A stretch of DNA of 64,000 nucleotides from Alphaproteobacteria bacterium (GCA_002401455.1 NVTE01000003.1:131187-195186); one strand, 5' to 3'. Counted from the first letter of the stretch, positions 45,051 to 54,053 are shown. Translations and numbers: made by a program. The notes: generated from the letters alone by a model not told the origin.

Positions 45051-45434
45051 TTAAGAAAAACCGGTGGCCAGGGACAGAAGTAGGGCTGACCCCTGAGGGG
45101 TGAAGAGGTAGATAAAACCACCGAGGTTGAGGGCCGAGAGGAGGAAGAAAATTCTGCGGAAGGGCTGCTTTCGCGTTTTATGGCGCAGGACCTGCTGGGC
45201 GATCAGGGCCCCGGGCCAGCCGCCAACCAAGGATAACATGTGCAAGGTACTTTCCTGAACCCGCCACCGGTCCGTCAGGGCGGCCCATTTGTCGGCGGCA
45301 TAAAAGATAAAGGTCAGCAGGCTGGCGCCCACATAAAAGGCAAAAACAACCTGGGGCAGGTGTGCGGTCAGGGCCGCCAGGCCGACAATAGACAGGAAGG
45401 CTATGGCGATGAGGATCGAGGCATTTTTGGACAT
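45051..45434 (-). CDS. DUF1294 membrane protein
   Basis: A 127-residue protein with about four hydrophobic segments. The DUF1294 signature is clear in AADKWAAL and GGWPGALIAQQVLRHKTRKQ. The function is unknown; some family members are fused to cold-shock domains, but this one is not. It lies just downstream of the phaAB terminator and a short tandem repeat. Confidence 0.8.
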   Translation of the reverse strand: MSKNASILIAIAFLSIVGLAALTAHLPQVVFAFYVGASLLTFIFYAADKWAALTDRWRVQESTLHMLSLVGGWPGALIAQQVLRHKTRKQPFRRIFFLLSALNLGGFIYLFTPQGSALLLSLATGFS

Positions 45435-45467
45435 AGTATTGGTCCTTTTTTAGCTCGTTTCTGGACA

Positions 45468-45501
45468 TAAAACCCCCGCAGAGGGAAAGTCCGCTGCGGG
45501 G
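45468..45501 (-). terminator. Terminator of the phaA-phaB operon
   Basis: CCCCGCAG (45474-45481) pairs with CTGCGGGG (45494-45501) around a 12-base loop. On the minus strand it is followed by GGTTTTATG. It lies about 50 bases past the phaB stop, beyond the tandem repeat. Confidence 0.65.
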
Positions 45502-45515
45502 ATCTAATATAATAT

Positions 45516-45545
45516 AACCAAACCAAACCAAACCAAACCAAACCA
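45516..45545. repeat. Pentanucleotide tandem repeat (AACCA)6
   Basis: Six perfect copies of AACCA in a row, 8 bases past the phaB stop codon. A 5-base unit can expand or contract by slippage. Here it lies in the 3' untranslated region, between phaB and its terminator. Confidence 0.9.
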
Positions 45546-45553
45546 GGCAGGGC

Positions 45554-46276
45554 TCAGGTAATATACTGGCCGCCGTTGATGGTCAGGGTCGATCCGGTGG
45601 TGAAACCCGCGTCGTCCGCGGCCAGGAAAGCCACCGCCCGGCCAATTTCCACAGCTTCACCCAGACGGCCAACCGGAATGCCCTTGACGATTTTGGCCAG
45701 AATTTCATCTGGCACTGCCATGACCATTTCGGTGGCAATATAGCCCGGGGCGATGGCATTGACGGTGATGCCGTGACGGGCCCCTTCCTGGGCCAGTGCT
45801 TTGACAAAGCCGATCACTCCGGCCTTGGCGGCGGAATAATTGACTTGGCCAATCTGACCCTTCTGGCCGTTAATGGAACTGATACAGATGATGCGACCAA
45901 ATTTGTTGGCCTTCATCTTGTCAAAAGTTGCTTTGCACATGTTGAAGTTAGAGGTCAGGTTGGTGTCCATGACCGCGTCCCACATGTCCTTGGTCATGCG
46001 TGAGAAGCTGCTGTCCCGGGTGATGCCGGCATTATTGACCAGAATCTCCACGTTTCCCAGGCCCTGTTCGACCTGTTCGACCCCTGCGGCGCAGGCGTCA
46101 AAATCGCCCACATCCCATTTATAGACCTGAATGCCGGTGGCATCGCTGAATTCTGCTGCGGCGACATCATTGCCGGCATAAGTGGCGGCAACGGTGTAGC
46201 CCGCCTCTTTCAAGCAAACAGAAATGGCAGCACCGATACCCCGGGTTCCGCCTGTGACTAGTGCAACTTTAGACAT
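45554..46276 (-). CDS. phaB: Acetoacetyl-CoA reductase (NADPH)
   Basis: Short-chain dehydrogenase that makes (R)-3-hydroxybutyryl-CoA for polyhydroxybutyrate. The 240-residue protein has the nucleotide loop VTGGTRGIG (residues 8-16), NNAG, and the catalytic serine with YSAAK (Y-x3-K). The PhaB-type end is GSTLTINGGQYIT. It follows phaA by 40 bases on the same strand. Confidence 0.94.
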   Translation of the reverse strand: MSKVALVTGGTRGIGAAISVCLKEAGYTVAATYAGNDVAAAEFSDATGIQVYKWDVGDFDACAAGVEQVEQGLGNVEILVNNAGITRDSSFSRMTKDMWDAVMDTNLTSNFNMCKATFDKMKANKFGRIICISSINGQKGQIGQVNYSAAKAGVIGFVKALAQEGARHGITVNAIAPGYIATEMVMAVPDEILAKIVKGIPVGRLGEAVEIGRAVAFLAADDAGFTTGSTLTINGGQYIT

Positions 46277-46316
46277 AGTATTTTTACCTTATCAGTTGGG
46301 CATTAGAGAGTGACCA

Positions 46317-47492
46317 TCATGGCCGTTCAACACACATGGCGACGCCCATACCGCCGCCGATGCATAATGTGGCAAGTCCTTTACGGACATCGCGTCGTTT
46401 CATTTCGTGGAGCAAAGTGGTCAGCACACGGGCCCCACTGGCGCCAACCGGATGGCCAATGGCGATCGCGCCGCCGTTGACATTCAGCTGTTCCGCTTTA
46501 ATGCCAAGGTCCTGACCCACGGCACAGGCCTGTGAGGCAAAGGCTTCGTTGGCTTCGACCAGATCAACATCTTCAATGGTCCAGCCAGCTTTCTTCAGGG
46601 CTTTTTTACTGGCCGGGACCGGACCGATGCCCATGATGGCCGGATCAACACCGGCTGTGGCCCATGATTTGATGATTGCCAGCGGTTTTAGGCCGCGTTT
46701 TTTGGCTTCTTCCACGGACATCAGCATGACCGCTGCCGCACCGTCATTGATGCCGCTGGAATTAGCAGCGGTAACGGTGCCGTCTTTTTTAAAGGCTGGG
46801 CGCATGGTGGCCAGGCCCTCTGCTGTCACGCCAGAGCGAATATATTCGTCTTCGGAAACCTCCACATCGCCGCGCCGGTTCTTGATGGTCACGGTGACGA
46901 TTTCGTCCTTGAACTTGCCAGCAGCCTTGGCGGCCTCGGCTTTATTCTGGGAGGCGGCGGCGAACTGGTCCTGGGTCTCGCGGCTGATCTGCCATTGTTC
47001 GGCGATGTTTTCAGCCGTGATGCCCATATGGGTGTCATTGAAAACGTCGGTCAACGCGTCCCAGATCAGGCTGTCCTTGAATTCGGTGGAGCCCATTTTA
47101 GTGCCGCTGCGCAGAAAGGCGGTATGTTGGGACAAGCTCATGTTTTCCTGGCCACCGGCGATGACGATATCAGCGTCACCACACATGATGGACTGAAAGC
47201 CCAATGCGACGGTGCGCAGGCCTGAGCCACAGAGCTGGTTAATGCCATAAGCTGTGGTCTCGTTGGGCAGTCCGGCATTAATGGAAGCCTGACGGGCCGG
47301 GTTCTGGCCGGCACCGGCGGTTAAAATTTGACCGAGGATTACTTCATTAATATCTTCAGCGGCCACACCGGTTTCGGACAGCAGTCCCCGGATGACAGTT
47401 TCGCCGAGATAATGGGCCGGGGCCTTGCTCAGGGATCCGTTGAAAGACCCCACAGGGGTACGAAGGGCGGCAACAATGGCAACTTCAGTCAT
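46317..47492 (-). CDS. phaA: Acetyl-CoA C-acetyltransferase (beta-ketothiolase)
   Basis: Condenses two acetyl-CoA to acetoacetyl-CoA, the first step of polyhydroxybutyrate synthesis. The 391-residue protein has the acyl-accepting cysteine in [14 protein letters not shown] (about residue 89), the [11 protein letters not shown] histidine motif, and the second cysteine in [10 protein letters not shown] near the C-terminus. It is the first gene of the phaA-phaB operon. Confidence 0.95.
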   Translation of the reverse strand: MTEVAIVAALRTPVGSFNGSLSKAPAHYLGETVIRGLLSETGVAAEDINEVILGQILTAGAGQNPARQASINAGLPNETTAYGINQLCGSGLRTVALGFQSIMCGDADIVIAGGQENMSLSQHTAFLRSGTKMGSTEFKDSLIWDALTDVFNDTHMGITAENIAEQWQISRETQDQFAAASQNKAEAAKAAGKFKDEIVTVTIKNRRGDVEVSEDEYIRSGVTAEGLATMRPAFKKDGTVTAANSSGINDGAAAVMLMSVEEAKKRGLKPLAIIKSWATAGVDPAIMGIGPVPASKKALKKAGWTIEDVDLVEANEAFASQACAVGQDLGIKAEQLNVNGGAIAIGHPVGASGARVLTTLLHEMKRRDVRKGLATLCIGGGMGVAMCVERP

Positions 47493-47707
47493 GACTTTAT
47501 TCCTTAATTTATTATTCTTTAAAAGGGCTGGGACGTGATCTAACGAGCTGAAATCCCATCCCGGGTTGTCATATCTTACCGCACTGCAGCATAAAAAAGC
47601 AAATTTTACTTGGTGACATTTTTATGAGGCGTTGTGAGTCGGGAATTTTTATAGGGTATGATAGAAAATTATGCAATAGTTTCTTTTTATACCTAAATAT
47701 TGAAATA

Positions 47708-48967
47708 TTATTTTAAGTATGAAGCTATTTTGTGCCACAAAGTTGTTTTGGCGTTTAGGCCAGCAATCATGGTGACATGACCGCCCGGGGCGGTGGTCTG
47801 GCAAAAGTGAGGAAGTTTCTTTTGGAGGGCCTTCGCAGATGCGGGGGGGACGATGCGGTCCGATTGGGGGAGGATGATATGACCGGGCAGGGTCAGTCGG
47901 CCCGGGTCGATGGTCTGACCCGCAATATTCCAGCAGCCACGGTGGGGCTGGTTCTGTTGATACCAGTTAATCAGGCAGTCCCTGGCCACCGAGGGGGGCA
48001 GGTCGGCACCGTCATTTGCCCAATCTTCGATGGCGACAAAGTGATGGGCCGATGCACTTTCCGGGTCGAGCCGGGAAAATTTCCGAAATTTCCGCTGGGA
48101 CAATGTGGGGTCCAGGCTGAAGAAAAACAGCTGCATGATATTCATGGGTACGGTTTTCTTCTTTTGGGTCAAGGGGGCCAGTTTCAGGACATTGCCGGCG
48201 ATGGTTGAAATGTGCTGTGGCTGGCTGGCGTGAAAATCCCAGGGGGTGGCGATCAGGGTCAGGCTTTCAAGTATGTCCTCTGCCCCAGTCTGTGCTCCTG
48301 CCTCGGTCCCTTTCTGTAAAATTTGGGCCGCGGCCAGGGATAAATTGCCGCCCATACAATAGCCCAGAAGATGAATTTTCCTGTTGTGATGTCGGTGAAG
48401 GATGTGGATCAGCGGAATCAGCCGGTTCAGAATATAATCTTCCAGGCCAAAGCCCTGTTCTTCGTCCCCGGGGGTGGTCCAGTCGAGCAGATAGGGGTGA
48501 ATGCCCTGACCTGCTAGAAACCTCATGAAGCTGTGGTCCTGTTTCAGGTCAAGGATATAGGCCGGATTAACCAGGGAGGGGATCGCCAGAACCACCGGTG
48601 CGTCCGGGGGCAGGTCGGTGCCGTAATCCCGGACCTCTGTGGTACCTATTTGGTGAAATAAAGGGGCGGCGGTCACGTGTCGCCGGTAGGGGTGTTTCTG
48701 GTAAGCGGTGAGCCCGGCCAGGGTATCGGACAGCCGGGACTGGGCCTTGTGCATGATCAGGATCTGTAGCTGTTCCAGATCAAGGCCCTGAAGATCCTTT
48801 TGCAGGTCCCCGGCGAGCTGTGTCAGGTCGGGGTGTAGCTGCAGACCGCCCAGCTGGAACAATGGGAAGGCGGCCGCAGCCCCCATCCAGTTCTGGGTGG
48901 CGCTTGCCACATGCAGGGCCAGGGGATGGGGCCCCGTCCTGATTTGTTGTCTTTCATCGTCCGACAT
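47708..48967 (-). CDS. phaC: Short polyhydroxyalkanoate synthase family protein
   Basis: Alpha/beta-hydrolase polymerase that joins 3-hydroxyacyl-CoA units on the storage granule. The catalytic triad is visible as C204 in GYCMGG, D370 in PQSDRIV and H397 in GGHVTM. The PHA-synthase-like HHFVAIEDWANDG segment supports the family. At 419 residues it lacks the long N-terminal domain of class I enzymes (about 590 residues), and no PhaE partner is present. It is on the same strand as phaA, 215 bases upstream, and opposite to phaR. Confidence 0.82.
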   Translation of the reverse strand: MSDDERQQIRTGPHPLALHVASATQNWMGAAAAFPLFQLGGLQLHPDLTQLAGDLQKDLQGLDLEQLQILIMHKAQSRLSDTLAGLTAYQKHPYRRHVTAAPLFHQIGTTEVRDYGTDLPPDAPVVLAIPSLVNPAYILDLKQDHSFMRFLAGQGIHPYLLDWTTPGDEEQGFGLEDYILNRLIPLIHILHRHHNRKIHLLGYCMGGNLSLAAAQILQKGTEAGAQTGAEDILESLTLIATPWDFHASQPQHISTIAGNVLKLAPLTQKKKTVPMNIMQLFFFSLDPTLSQRKFRKFSRLDPESASAHHFVAIEDWANDGADLPPSVARDCLINWYQQNQPHRGCWNIAGQTIDPGRLTLPGHIILPQSDRIVPPASAKALQKKLPHFCQTTAPGGHVTMIAGLNAKTTLWHKIASYLK

Positions 48968-49342
48968 AATTTCACCTTTGCAGGGTGTAAGTATAAGTTA
49001 AACGACAGGAGAATAAACAGTATTTTCTCAATACTTCAGGTTCACTGTGCGGAGAGGCGGGGGCACATTTCCGTAACGGCTGGATGTCGCCTTCCGACAG
49101 ACCGATATTTTGCGGGAAAAAAGTCTTGAAGGGTTCCGGCGGCCTTATTTTTGCCGTCGGCGGTTCCGCGTTCGTGACCTTGCCGATCTCGACCGGCCAT
49201 AGCTCTTTATTTTAGGATTTTTCTTCCGCTTGCGAGGGGGATCACCGGAAATACCATTATAAAAGGATATGTTACACAGGGAATTAAGAAATTGAGCAAA
49301 TTACTTAACCTCCTTTAATTCTTTAAAATTTGTAGGTATGTT
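48968..49342. other. Intergenic region upstream of phaC with a basic ORF remnant
   Basis: The phaC promoter should lie next to 48968. At 49145-49306 the minus strand is open without a start codon and reads ISGDPPRKRKK, then a run rich in R, S and K to a stop. This looks like the end of a lost gene. A near-perfect ribosome binding site AAAGGAGG (minus, about 49310-49317) precedes only a short frame. GC-rich sequence changes to AT-rich at about 49260. Confidence 0.4.
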
Positions 49343-49639
49343 TTATTTTTTTAACCAAATTATATTTGGTTCAATGATGATTACATCAACAATATCCTTG
49401 AACTGGAAATTTCTCCATATCCAGTCACGCAATTTTATGCCACCAAATATGCGTGGAGTTCCATTCAAGTTCGCATTTCGATTAACTTTTCCTTCAATTT
49501 TTTCTTTAGATGTTCCTAATAAAATATCAATCGACCCATTGCCTTTTCTGACAAAGCGATCCACATCTACGCCAAGATTAAAGAAACCTTTATCGTAGTA
49601 GGTTTTGTGTAACATCAGTTTATATATTGGTAAAATCAT
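49343..49639 (-). CDS. AT-rich orphan protein within the pha locus
   Basis: A 98-residue soluble protein, unrecognised. It includes MLHKTYYDKGFFNLGVDVD, KVNRNANLNGTPRIFGG and WRNFQFKDIVDVIII. The ATG at 49639 is chosen because AAGGAT is 6 bases upstream; an ATG at 49654 is in frame without one. The gene is much more AT-rich than the pha genes on either side, which suggests transfer. The fold could be a small nuclease or restriction-associated domain, but no catalytic motif is clear. Confidence 0.55.
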   Translation of the reverse strand: MILPIYKLMLHKTYYDKGFFNLGVDVDRFVRKGNGSIDILLGTSKEKIEGKVNRNANLNGTPRIFGGIKLRDWIWRNFQFKDIVDVIIIEPNIIWLKK

Positions 49640-49720
49640 GCCATTATCCTTCATGTTTCTGCTGCAAGAATATGAACTATTAGGGGTATTGGTTAATATA
49701 CTCAGCCCTAAAGAGAGATA

Positions 49721-49900
49721 TTATTTCTCGGATGCTTTCAGGTGACGGGCGGTTTCCGCAACCCATTTCTCCAACGCATCGGGATCGGTTGACCAGAGCC
49801 TGACATTCTTCTGCCAGAAATCAAGATACCGCTCCGCAACATTTTCCATCTCTGGCGAAGGGATAGGGCGTGGTTCTGGGGTGTTTTTGCAGTCTGGCAT
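49721..49900 (-). CDS. Small protein (59 residues) beside phaR
   Basis: A short open frame with alphaproteobacterial-like codon use, starting at ATG 49900, with a P/E-rich beginning. The core is amphipathic: ERYLDFWQKNVRLWSTDPDA, then KWVAETARHL. Tryptophans and helical periodicity recall helices that bind lipid or granule surfaces. It is divergent from phaR across a 152-base gap. No strong ribosome binding site is seen, so expression is uncertain. A link to granules is inferred from position only. Confidence 0.5.
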   Translation of the reverse strand: MPDCKNTPEPRPIPSPEMENVAERYLDFWQKNVRLWSTDPDALEKWVAETARHLKASEK

Positions 49901-49967
49901 GGGAGAAATATACCCCGAAATGGTTTTTATAGAAGCAAAAAGTCGGTTTTGGGTGTTTTTTTATTGT

Positions 49968-50015
49968 TGCGCAGCATTTTCTCTTGCGCTGTGCAGCATT
50001 TTCGCGTGATATAGT
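49968..50015. promoter_or_regulatory. Direct repeats and -10 element before phaR, candidate PhaR operator
   Basis: GCAGCATTTTC occurs at 49971-49981 and again at 49993-50003, 22 bases apart (two helical turns). Each copy follows TGCGCA-like or TGTGCA-like sequence. TATAGT at 50010-50015 is a possible -10 box just downstream. PhaR proteins bind TGC/GCA-rich sites and repress their own genes, so autoregulation is plausible. Confidence 0.5.
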
Positions 50016-50052
50016 TGCTTAAAATAGTTAAATTATCAGAAGGTAAACGTAC

Positions 50053-50706
50053 GTGGCAAAAAAGACCCGGCTTGAAGGCGAACCGATTATCATCAAGAAG
50101 TATGCTAATCGACGGTTGTATAATACGGACAGCAGCAGTTATGTGACCCTGGATGATCTGGCTCAGATGGTTAAAGAGAATATAGACTTTGTTGTCAGGG
50201 ACGCCAAAAGCGGCGATGATATTACCCATACAGTTCTGACCCAGATTATTTTTGAGGAGGAAAGCAAAGAGGAAACGCTTCTGCCGATAAACTTCCTGCG
50301 TCAGCTGATTACCTTTTATGGCGATGGATTACAGAAAGTGGTGCCCGAATATCTGGAAAGCAGTATGGCCGCCTTCTCGCAGAATCAGGAAAAATTCCGC
50401 AGCTTTATTGACGGCAACAGGACCAAGCCTGCTGAAGGTATGCCGCAATTGATGCCGTTTGAGGAAATGGCCAAGCAGAATATGGCTATTTTTGAAAAAA
50501 CCATGTCAATGTTTTCACCTTTTGGGGCCCGTAGGGGGGCCACACAAGGCGAACAGGCTGCGGGTGATACATCCGCAGCACAAACCGAACCTGAAAAAAA
50601 ATCTGAAAAGGGTTCGGATACCGGGGTAGATGCCGACCAGCTTGCCGATCTACAGACGCAGCTGGCAGAGATGCAGGCCCAGATTAACAACCTGCAAAAA
50701 AAATAA
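50053..50706 (+). CDS. phaR: Polyhydroxyalkanoate synthesis repressor
   Basis: Regulator that binds both DNA and PHA granules, and represses phasin and synthesis genes. The DNA-binding domain starts KKYANRRLYNTDSSSYVTL (residues 15-33). The second conserved domain runs to about residue 120 with LPINFLRQLITFYGDGLQ. The C-terminus is a Q/E-rich coiled coil. The start is a GTG at 50053 with AAGGT upstream. The M13 peptidase gene follows after 27 bases with no terminator between. Confidence 0.93.
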   Translation: MAKKTRLEGEPIIIKKYANRRLYNTDSSSYVTLDDLAQMVKENIDFVVRDAKSGDDITHTVLTQIIFEEESKEETLLPINFLRQLITFYGDGLQKVVPEYLESSMAAFSQNQEKFRSFIDGNRTKPAEGMPQLMPFEEMAKQNMAIFEKTMSMFSPFGARRGATQGEQAAGDTSAAQTEPEKKSEKGSDTGVDADQLADLQTQLAEMQAQINNLQKK

Positions 50707-50733
50707 TATCTATCAATACAGGAGACTAAAATA

Positions 50734-52794
50734 ATGAGATTATATACGGGGATTAAACATGTTGGCATGGTGGCGGCGATTGCGTTGCTCAGTGCCTGTT
50801 CTGCGGAACAATCAGCTGACACTGAGAAACAGGCTGCGGCCCAGCTGGATTCAGGCGTTCTGACGGCAAATATGAATACGGCTGTGAAACCGGGCGATGA
50901 TTTTTTTGCCTATGTCAATGGCACGTGGCTGGATACTTATGTCATTCCGGAGGACAAGGCCAGCTACGGCAATTTTTATATGCTGTATGAGCAATCCCAG
51001 GACGCGGTGAAGGTGATCATTGAGCAATCGGCCACGGGCGAGAATGCCGCCGGGTCCAATGAACAGAAGGTCGGGGATTTGTATAATTCCTATCTTGATA
51101 TGGACAAGAGGAACGAGATCGGCATTCAGCCGTTGATGGCGGCTTTTGCCGAAGTGGATGCGCTGACGAACCATAAGGCTTTGGGGGCTTATTTTGCCCG
51201 GTCCATCCGCGCGGGTTATGGCGCGCCGTTTGACTTCTATGTTGATGGCGACGCTAAAGACCCGACAAAATATGCCGTCTATAACTCCCAATCCGGCCTG
51301 GGTCTGCCGGACCGGGAATATTACCTGAAAACCGATGAGAAATCTGTCGACATCCGGGCGAAATACCTGGCCCATATGGAAAAAATGCTCACCCTAGCCG
51401 GCATTGAGAAGGCGGCTGAGAAGGCGGCGGCCATCATGGCGCTGGAAACCGGCATTGCCACCGCTCACTGGAAGAAGGAAGATAACCGGGATACGGTTAA
51501 AACCTATAATGTGCGGGACCGGGCTAAGTTGGCAGAGATGATGCCGGACTTCGATTGGGATGGGTATTTTGCCGCTTTTGGCACCCCTGATATGGCGGAA
51601 ATGGTCATCTCCCAGCCGAGCTATTTTGAAGCCCTGAACGGCTTGATCACGGGCACGGACCTTGGTACCTGGAAGGCCTATTTCAAATGGCGGACGCTGG
51701 GCAGAATGGCGACTTACCTGAGTGAGGACCTGGATCAGCAGAATTTTGACTTCTACACAAAAACCCTCAGGGGTGTTCCTGAGCAACAACCCCAGTGGAA
51801 ACGGGCGGTCAGAGCGGTCAATAGCAATCTGGGTGAAGTGATCGGCGAAGTTTATGTTGCGCAGCATTTCAAGCCAGAAGCCAAGACCCGGATGCTGGAG
51901 CTGGTGGCAAACCTGTCCAAGGCCTATGAGGCCAGTATCAAGACCCTGGACTGGATGGGCGAAGAAACCAAGGTGAAGGCGCTGGAAAAACTCCACAAAT
52001 TTACCCCGAAAATTGGCTATCCTGATGAGTGGAAAGATTATTCCATGCTGGAGATCAAGGGCGATGATTTGTACGGCAATATCATCCGCTCCCAGCAGGT
52101 TGTTCATGACCGGCAACTTAAAAAACTTGGCGGACCGATCCAACGCCAGGAATGGCATATGAACCCGCAGACGGTGAATGCCTATTATAATCCGTCCATG
52201 AATGAGATTGTCTTCCCGGCCGCTATCCTGCAGCCACCTTTCTTTGGCTTGTCCACCGATGATGCGGTCAATTATGGGGCCATTGGCGGCGTGATTGGCC
52301 ATGAAATCGGTCATGGTTTTGATGATCAGGGCAGCACTTATGATGGGGACGGCGCCTTGAAAGATTGGTGGACGGAACAGGACAAGGAGGAGTTCAAGAA
52401 ACGCACCAGTGCCCTTGTGGACCAATATAACGGCTTCAAGGTTTTTGATGACCTGAATGTCAACGGTGAATATACTTTGGGCGAGAATATTGGCGACCTG
52501 GGTGGTCTGAGCATTGCCATTAAGGCCTATCGTCTGTCCCTGAACGGGGCACCGGCACCGGTGATTGACGGCCTGACGGCGGAACAGCGAATTTTCATTG
52601 GCTGGGCCCAGGCATTTATGGGTAAAAAGCGCGAAGCCGCAGCCCGTCAACAGATCGCTGTAGACCCCCACTCCCCGGCCCGTTTCCGGGTCAACGGTGT
52701 GGTGCGCAATATTCCTGAATTTTATAAGGCCTTCAATGTCAAGCCGGGCGATGCGCTCTATCTTGCGCCAGAAGACCGGGTGAAAATCTGGTAA
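50734..52794 (+). CDS. M13 (neprilysin/PepO-like) metallopeptidase, lipoprotein
   Basis: Zinc endopeptidase for short peptides, held in the envelope by a lipid. The signal peptide ends LLSAC (lipobox cysteine about residue 22). The zinc site HEIGH is followed by ENIGDLGG with the third ligand. NAYYNPSMNEIVFPAAIL is the family substrate-binding segment. At 686 residues it is full length. AGGAG lies 9 bases upstream of the ATG. It may share a transcript with phaR. Confidence 0.92.
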   Translation: MRLYTGIKHVGMVAAIALLSACSAEQSADTEKQAAAQLDSGVLTANMNTAVKPGDDFFAYVNGTWLDTYVIPEDKASYGNFYMLYEQSQDAVKVIIEQSATGENAAGSNEQKVGDLYNSYLDMDKRNEIGIQPLMAAFAEVDALTNHKALGAYFARSIRAGYGAPFDFYVDGDAKDPTKYAVYNSQSGLGLPDREYYLKTDEKSVDIRAKYLAHMEKMLTLAGIEKAAEKAAAIMALETGIATAHWKKEDNRDTVKTYNVRDRAKLAEMMPDFDWDGYFAAFGTPDMAEMVISQPSYFEALNGLITGTDLGTWKAYFKWRTLGRMATYLSEDLDQQNFDFYTKTLRGVPEQQPQWKRAVRAVNSNLGEVIGEVYVAQHFKPEAKTRMLELVANLSKAYEASIKTLDWMGEETKVKALEKLHKFTPKIGYPDEWKDYSMLEIKGDDLYGNIIRSQQVVHDRQLKKLGGPIQRQEWHMNPQTVNAYYNPSMNEIVFPAAILQPPFFGLSTDDAVNYGAIGGVIGHEIGHGFDDQGSTYDGDGALKDWWTEQDKEEFKKRTSALVDQYNGFKVFDDLNVNGEYTLGENIGDLGGLSIAIKAYRLSLNGAPAPVIDGLTAEQRIFIGWAQAFMGKKREAAARQQIAVDPHSPARFRVNGVVRNIPEFYKAFNVKPGDALYLAPEDRVKIW

Positions 52795-52820
52795 TTTTTA
52801 GGATAATTCGTTAAGGAAGA

Positions 52821-52846
52821 GGGCGGCTTTCGGGTCGCCCTTTTTT
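52821..52846 (+). terminator. Rho-independent terminator of the M13 peptidase gene
   Basis: GGGCGGC (52821-52827) pairs with GTCGCCC (52834-52840), with one G-T pair, around TTTCGG. TTTTTTAT follows, overlapping the end of the convergent oxidoreductase gene. Confidence 0.85.
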
Positions 52847-54053
52847 ATAGTCCCCTGATCAGATTGCGGATGAGAAACCGGGCCGGATGCAGGCTTTCAT
52901 AGAGCGGGGTGGACAGGGGCAGGGGGGCGCCGGAGATAAGGCTCGACATCATGTCCCCCAGCAGGGGGGCGGACATAAATCCCCGGGCGCCAAGTCCGGA
53001 AACCATATACAGACCAGGTTGATAGGGGGCCGGGTCAAATTCCTGATGTCTTGGGCCATGTTTAAGTTGGTTGTAGGCGGTTTGGTATTGGCCAGCATCG
53101 GGCAGCGGGCCACAGAGCGGCAGATGATCCGGGCTATAGGCGCGCAGGGCACAGCGGCCTCCGATGATCGTCTGGCCTTCTACTAGGGGCCATAAGGAGG
53201 CGGCATTGGCCATATTTTCCTGATGGTCGCTGTCCCGGATATCTAAACTGATCTCCTTGCGGTCGAAACTGGCTCCGGTGATCATGATCATCCTGTCCTC
53301 GACCTCAACCGGCGGGATCAGATAGCCCCTGCCACATAAAACCTGGGACGGGACGTCGGCCATTTTTTCCGGGTCCAGATAAGTGATCTGACCCCTGACT
53401 GGTTCCAGGGGTAGGTGTTGGGTCTGGACAAAATGACGACTGGCTGGGCCACCGCAGATGATAATGGCATCTGCCTCATACTGGGTTTGATCACTATCAG
53501 TTAACGTCCAGTGCCGGTCATGATCCAGCTGGCTGATGGTGATGCCGCACCTGATGCTGAGTCTGTCGCTAAGTATATCCCGAATTTTTGGTGGTGAGAG
53601 GGCCCCGCAGATAGGGAAGTCCAACCGACCTTCAGGAGCTGCTCTCATAAAATCCTGCGGCCAGGTTTCTTGGGCTATAATTTTCTGGAATTTTTGTTTA
53701 TCTGGCGGGCTCACCGGAAATTTGGTTAGGCCTTGGGTGACCATAATATCTGGGTCGAGGGCGGCATAAAAGGCCAGGGCATGGATCAGGGCCTGGTGGT
53801 AAAAAGCCCCGTCTGCCCCTTGTCCGAGCACCAGATAGGGGTCAAGAATGCCGACCGGATTGCCCGAGGCCTGGGCCATGGGGTGAGGTTCGCGGTCGAA
53901 GACGGTGACCCGGTAGCCCGCCTTCTGGAGCGCCAGGGCGGTGCAGAGGCCGGCAATGCCACCGCCGATAAGGGCGATGTGGCACCCTTTGGTCAGAGGG
54001 GACGGTCGCCGGTACCAGGGTCTGGTCTGTGAGGTGCGGTCTTTGTCGGTCAT
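52845..54053 (-). CDS. FAD-dependent oxidoreductase, MnmC C-domain type
   Basis: Homologue of the oxidase half of bifunctional MnmC, which matures 5-carboxymethylaminomethyl(-thio)uridine at tRNA position 34. The 402-residue protein has PWYRRP before the FAD loop ALIGGGIAGLCTALALQ (about residues 27-43). ASGNPVGIL, SGLGARGFMSAPLL and the ending HPARFLIRNLIRG are as in MnmC. The methyltransferase half is absent, so it would act with a separate enzyme or only do oxidation. A generic amino-acid oxidase role is the alternative. Confidence 0.8.
   Translation of the reverse strand: MTDKDRTSQTRPWYRRPSPLTKGCHIALIGGGIAGLCTALALQKAGYRVTVFDREPHPMAQASGNPVGILDPYLVLGQGADGAFYHQALIHALAFYAALDPDIMVTQGLTKFPVSPPDKQKFQKIIAQETWPQDFMRAAPEGRLDFPICGALSPPKIRDILSDRLSIRCGITISQLDHDRHWTLTDSDQTQYEADAIIICGGPASRHFVQTQHLPLEPVRGQITYLDPEKMADVPSQVLCGRGYLIPPVEVEDRMIMITGASFDRKEISLDIRDSDHQENMANAASLWPLVEGQTIIGGRCALRAYSPDHLPLCGPLPDAGQYQTAYNQLKHGPRHQEFDPAPYQPGLYMVSGLGARGFMSAPLLGDMMSSLISGAPLPLSTPLYESLHPARFLIRNLIRGL

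Noticed and set aside
45516-45545. (AACCA)6 as a CRISPR or coding repeat
   Set aside because: The unit is 5 bases without spacers and lies outside any reading frame.
51394-52671. Minus-strand 425-codon frame
   Set aside because: Antisense to the complete M13 peptidase gene; no motif or signal of its own.
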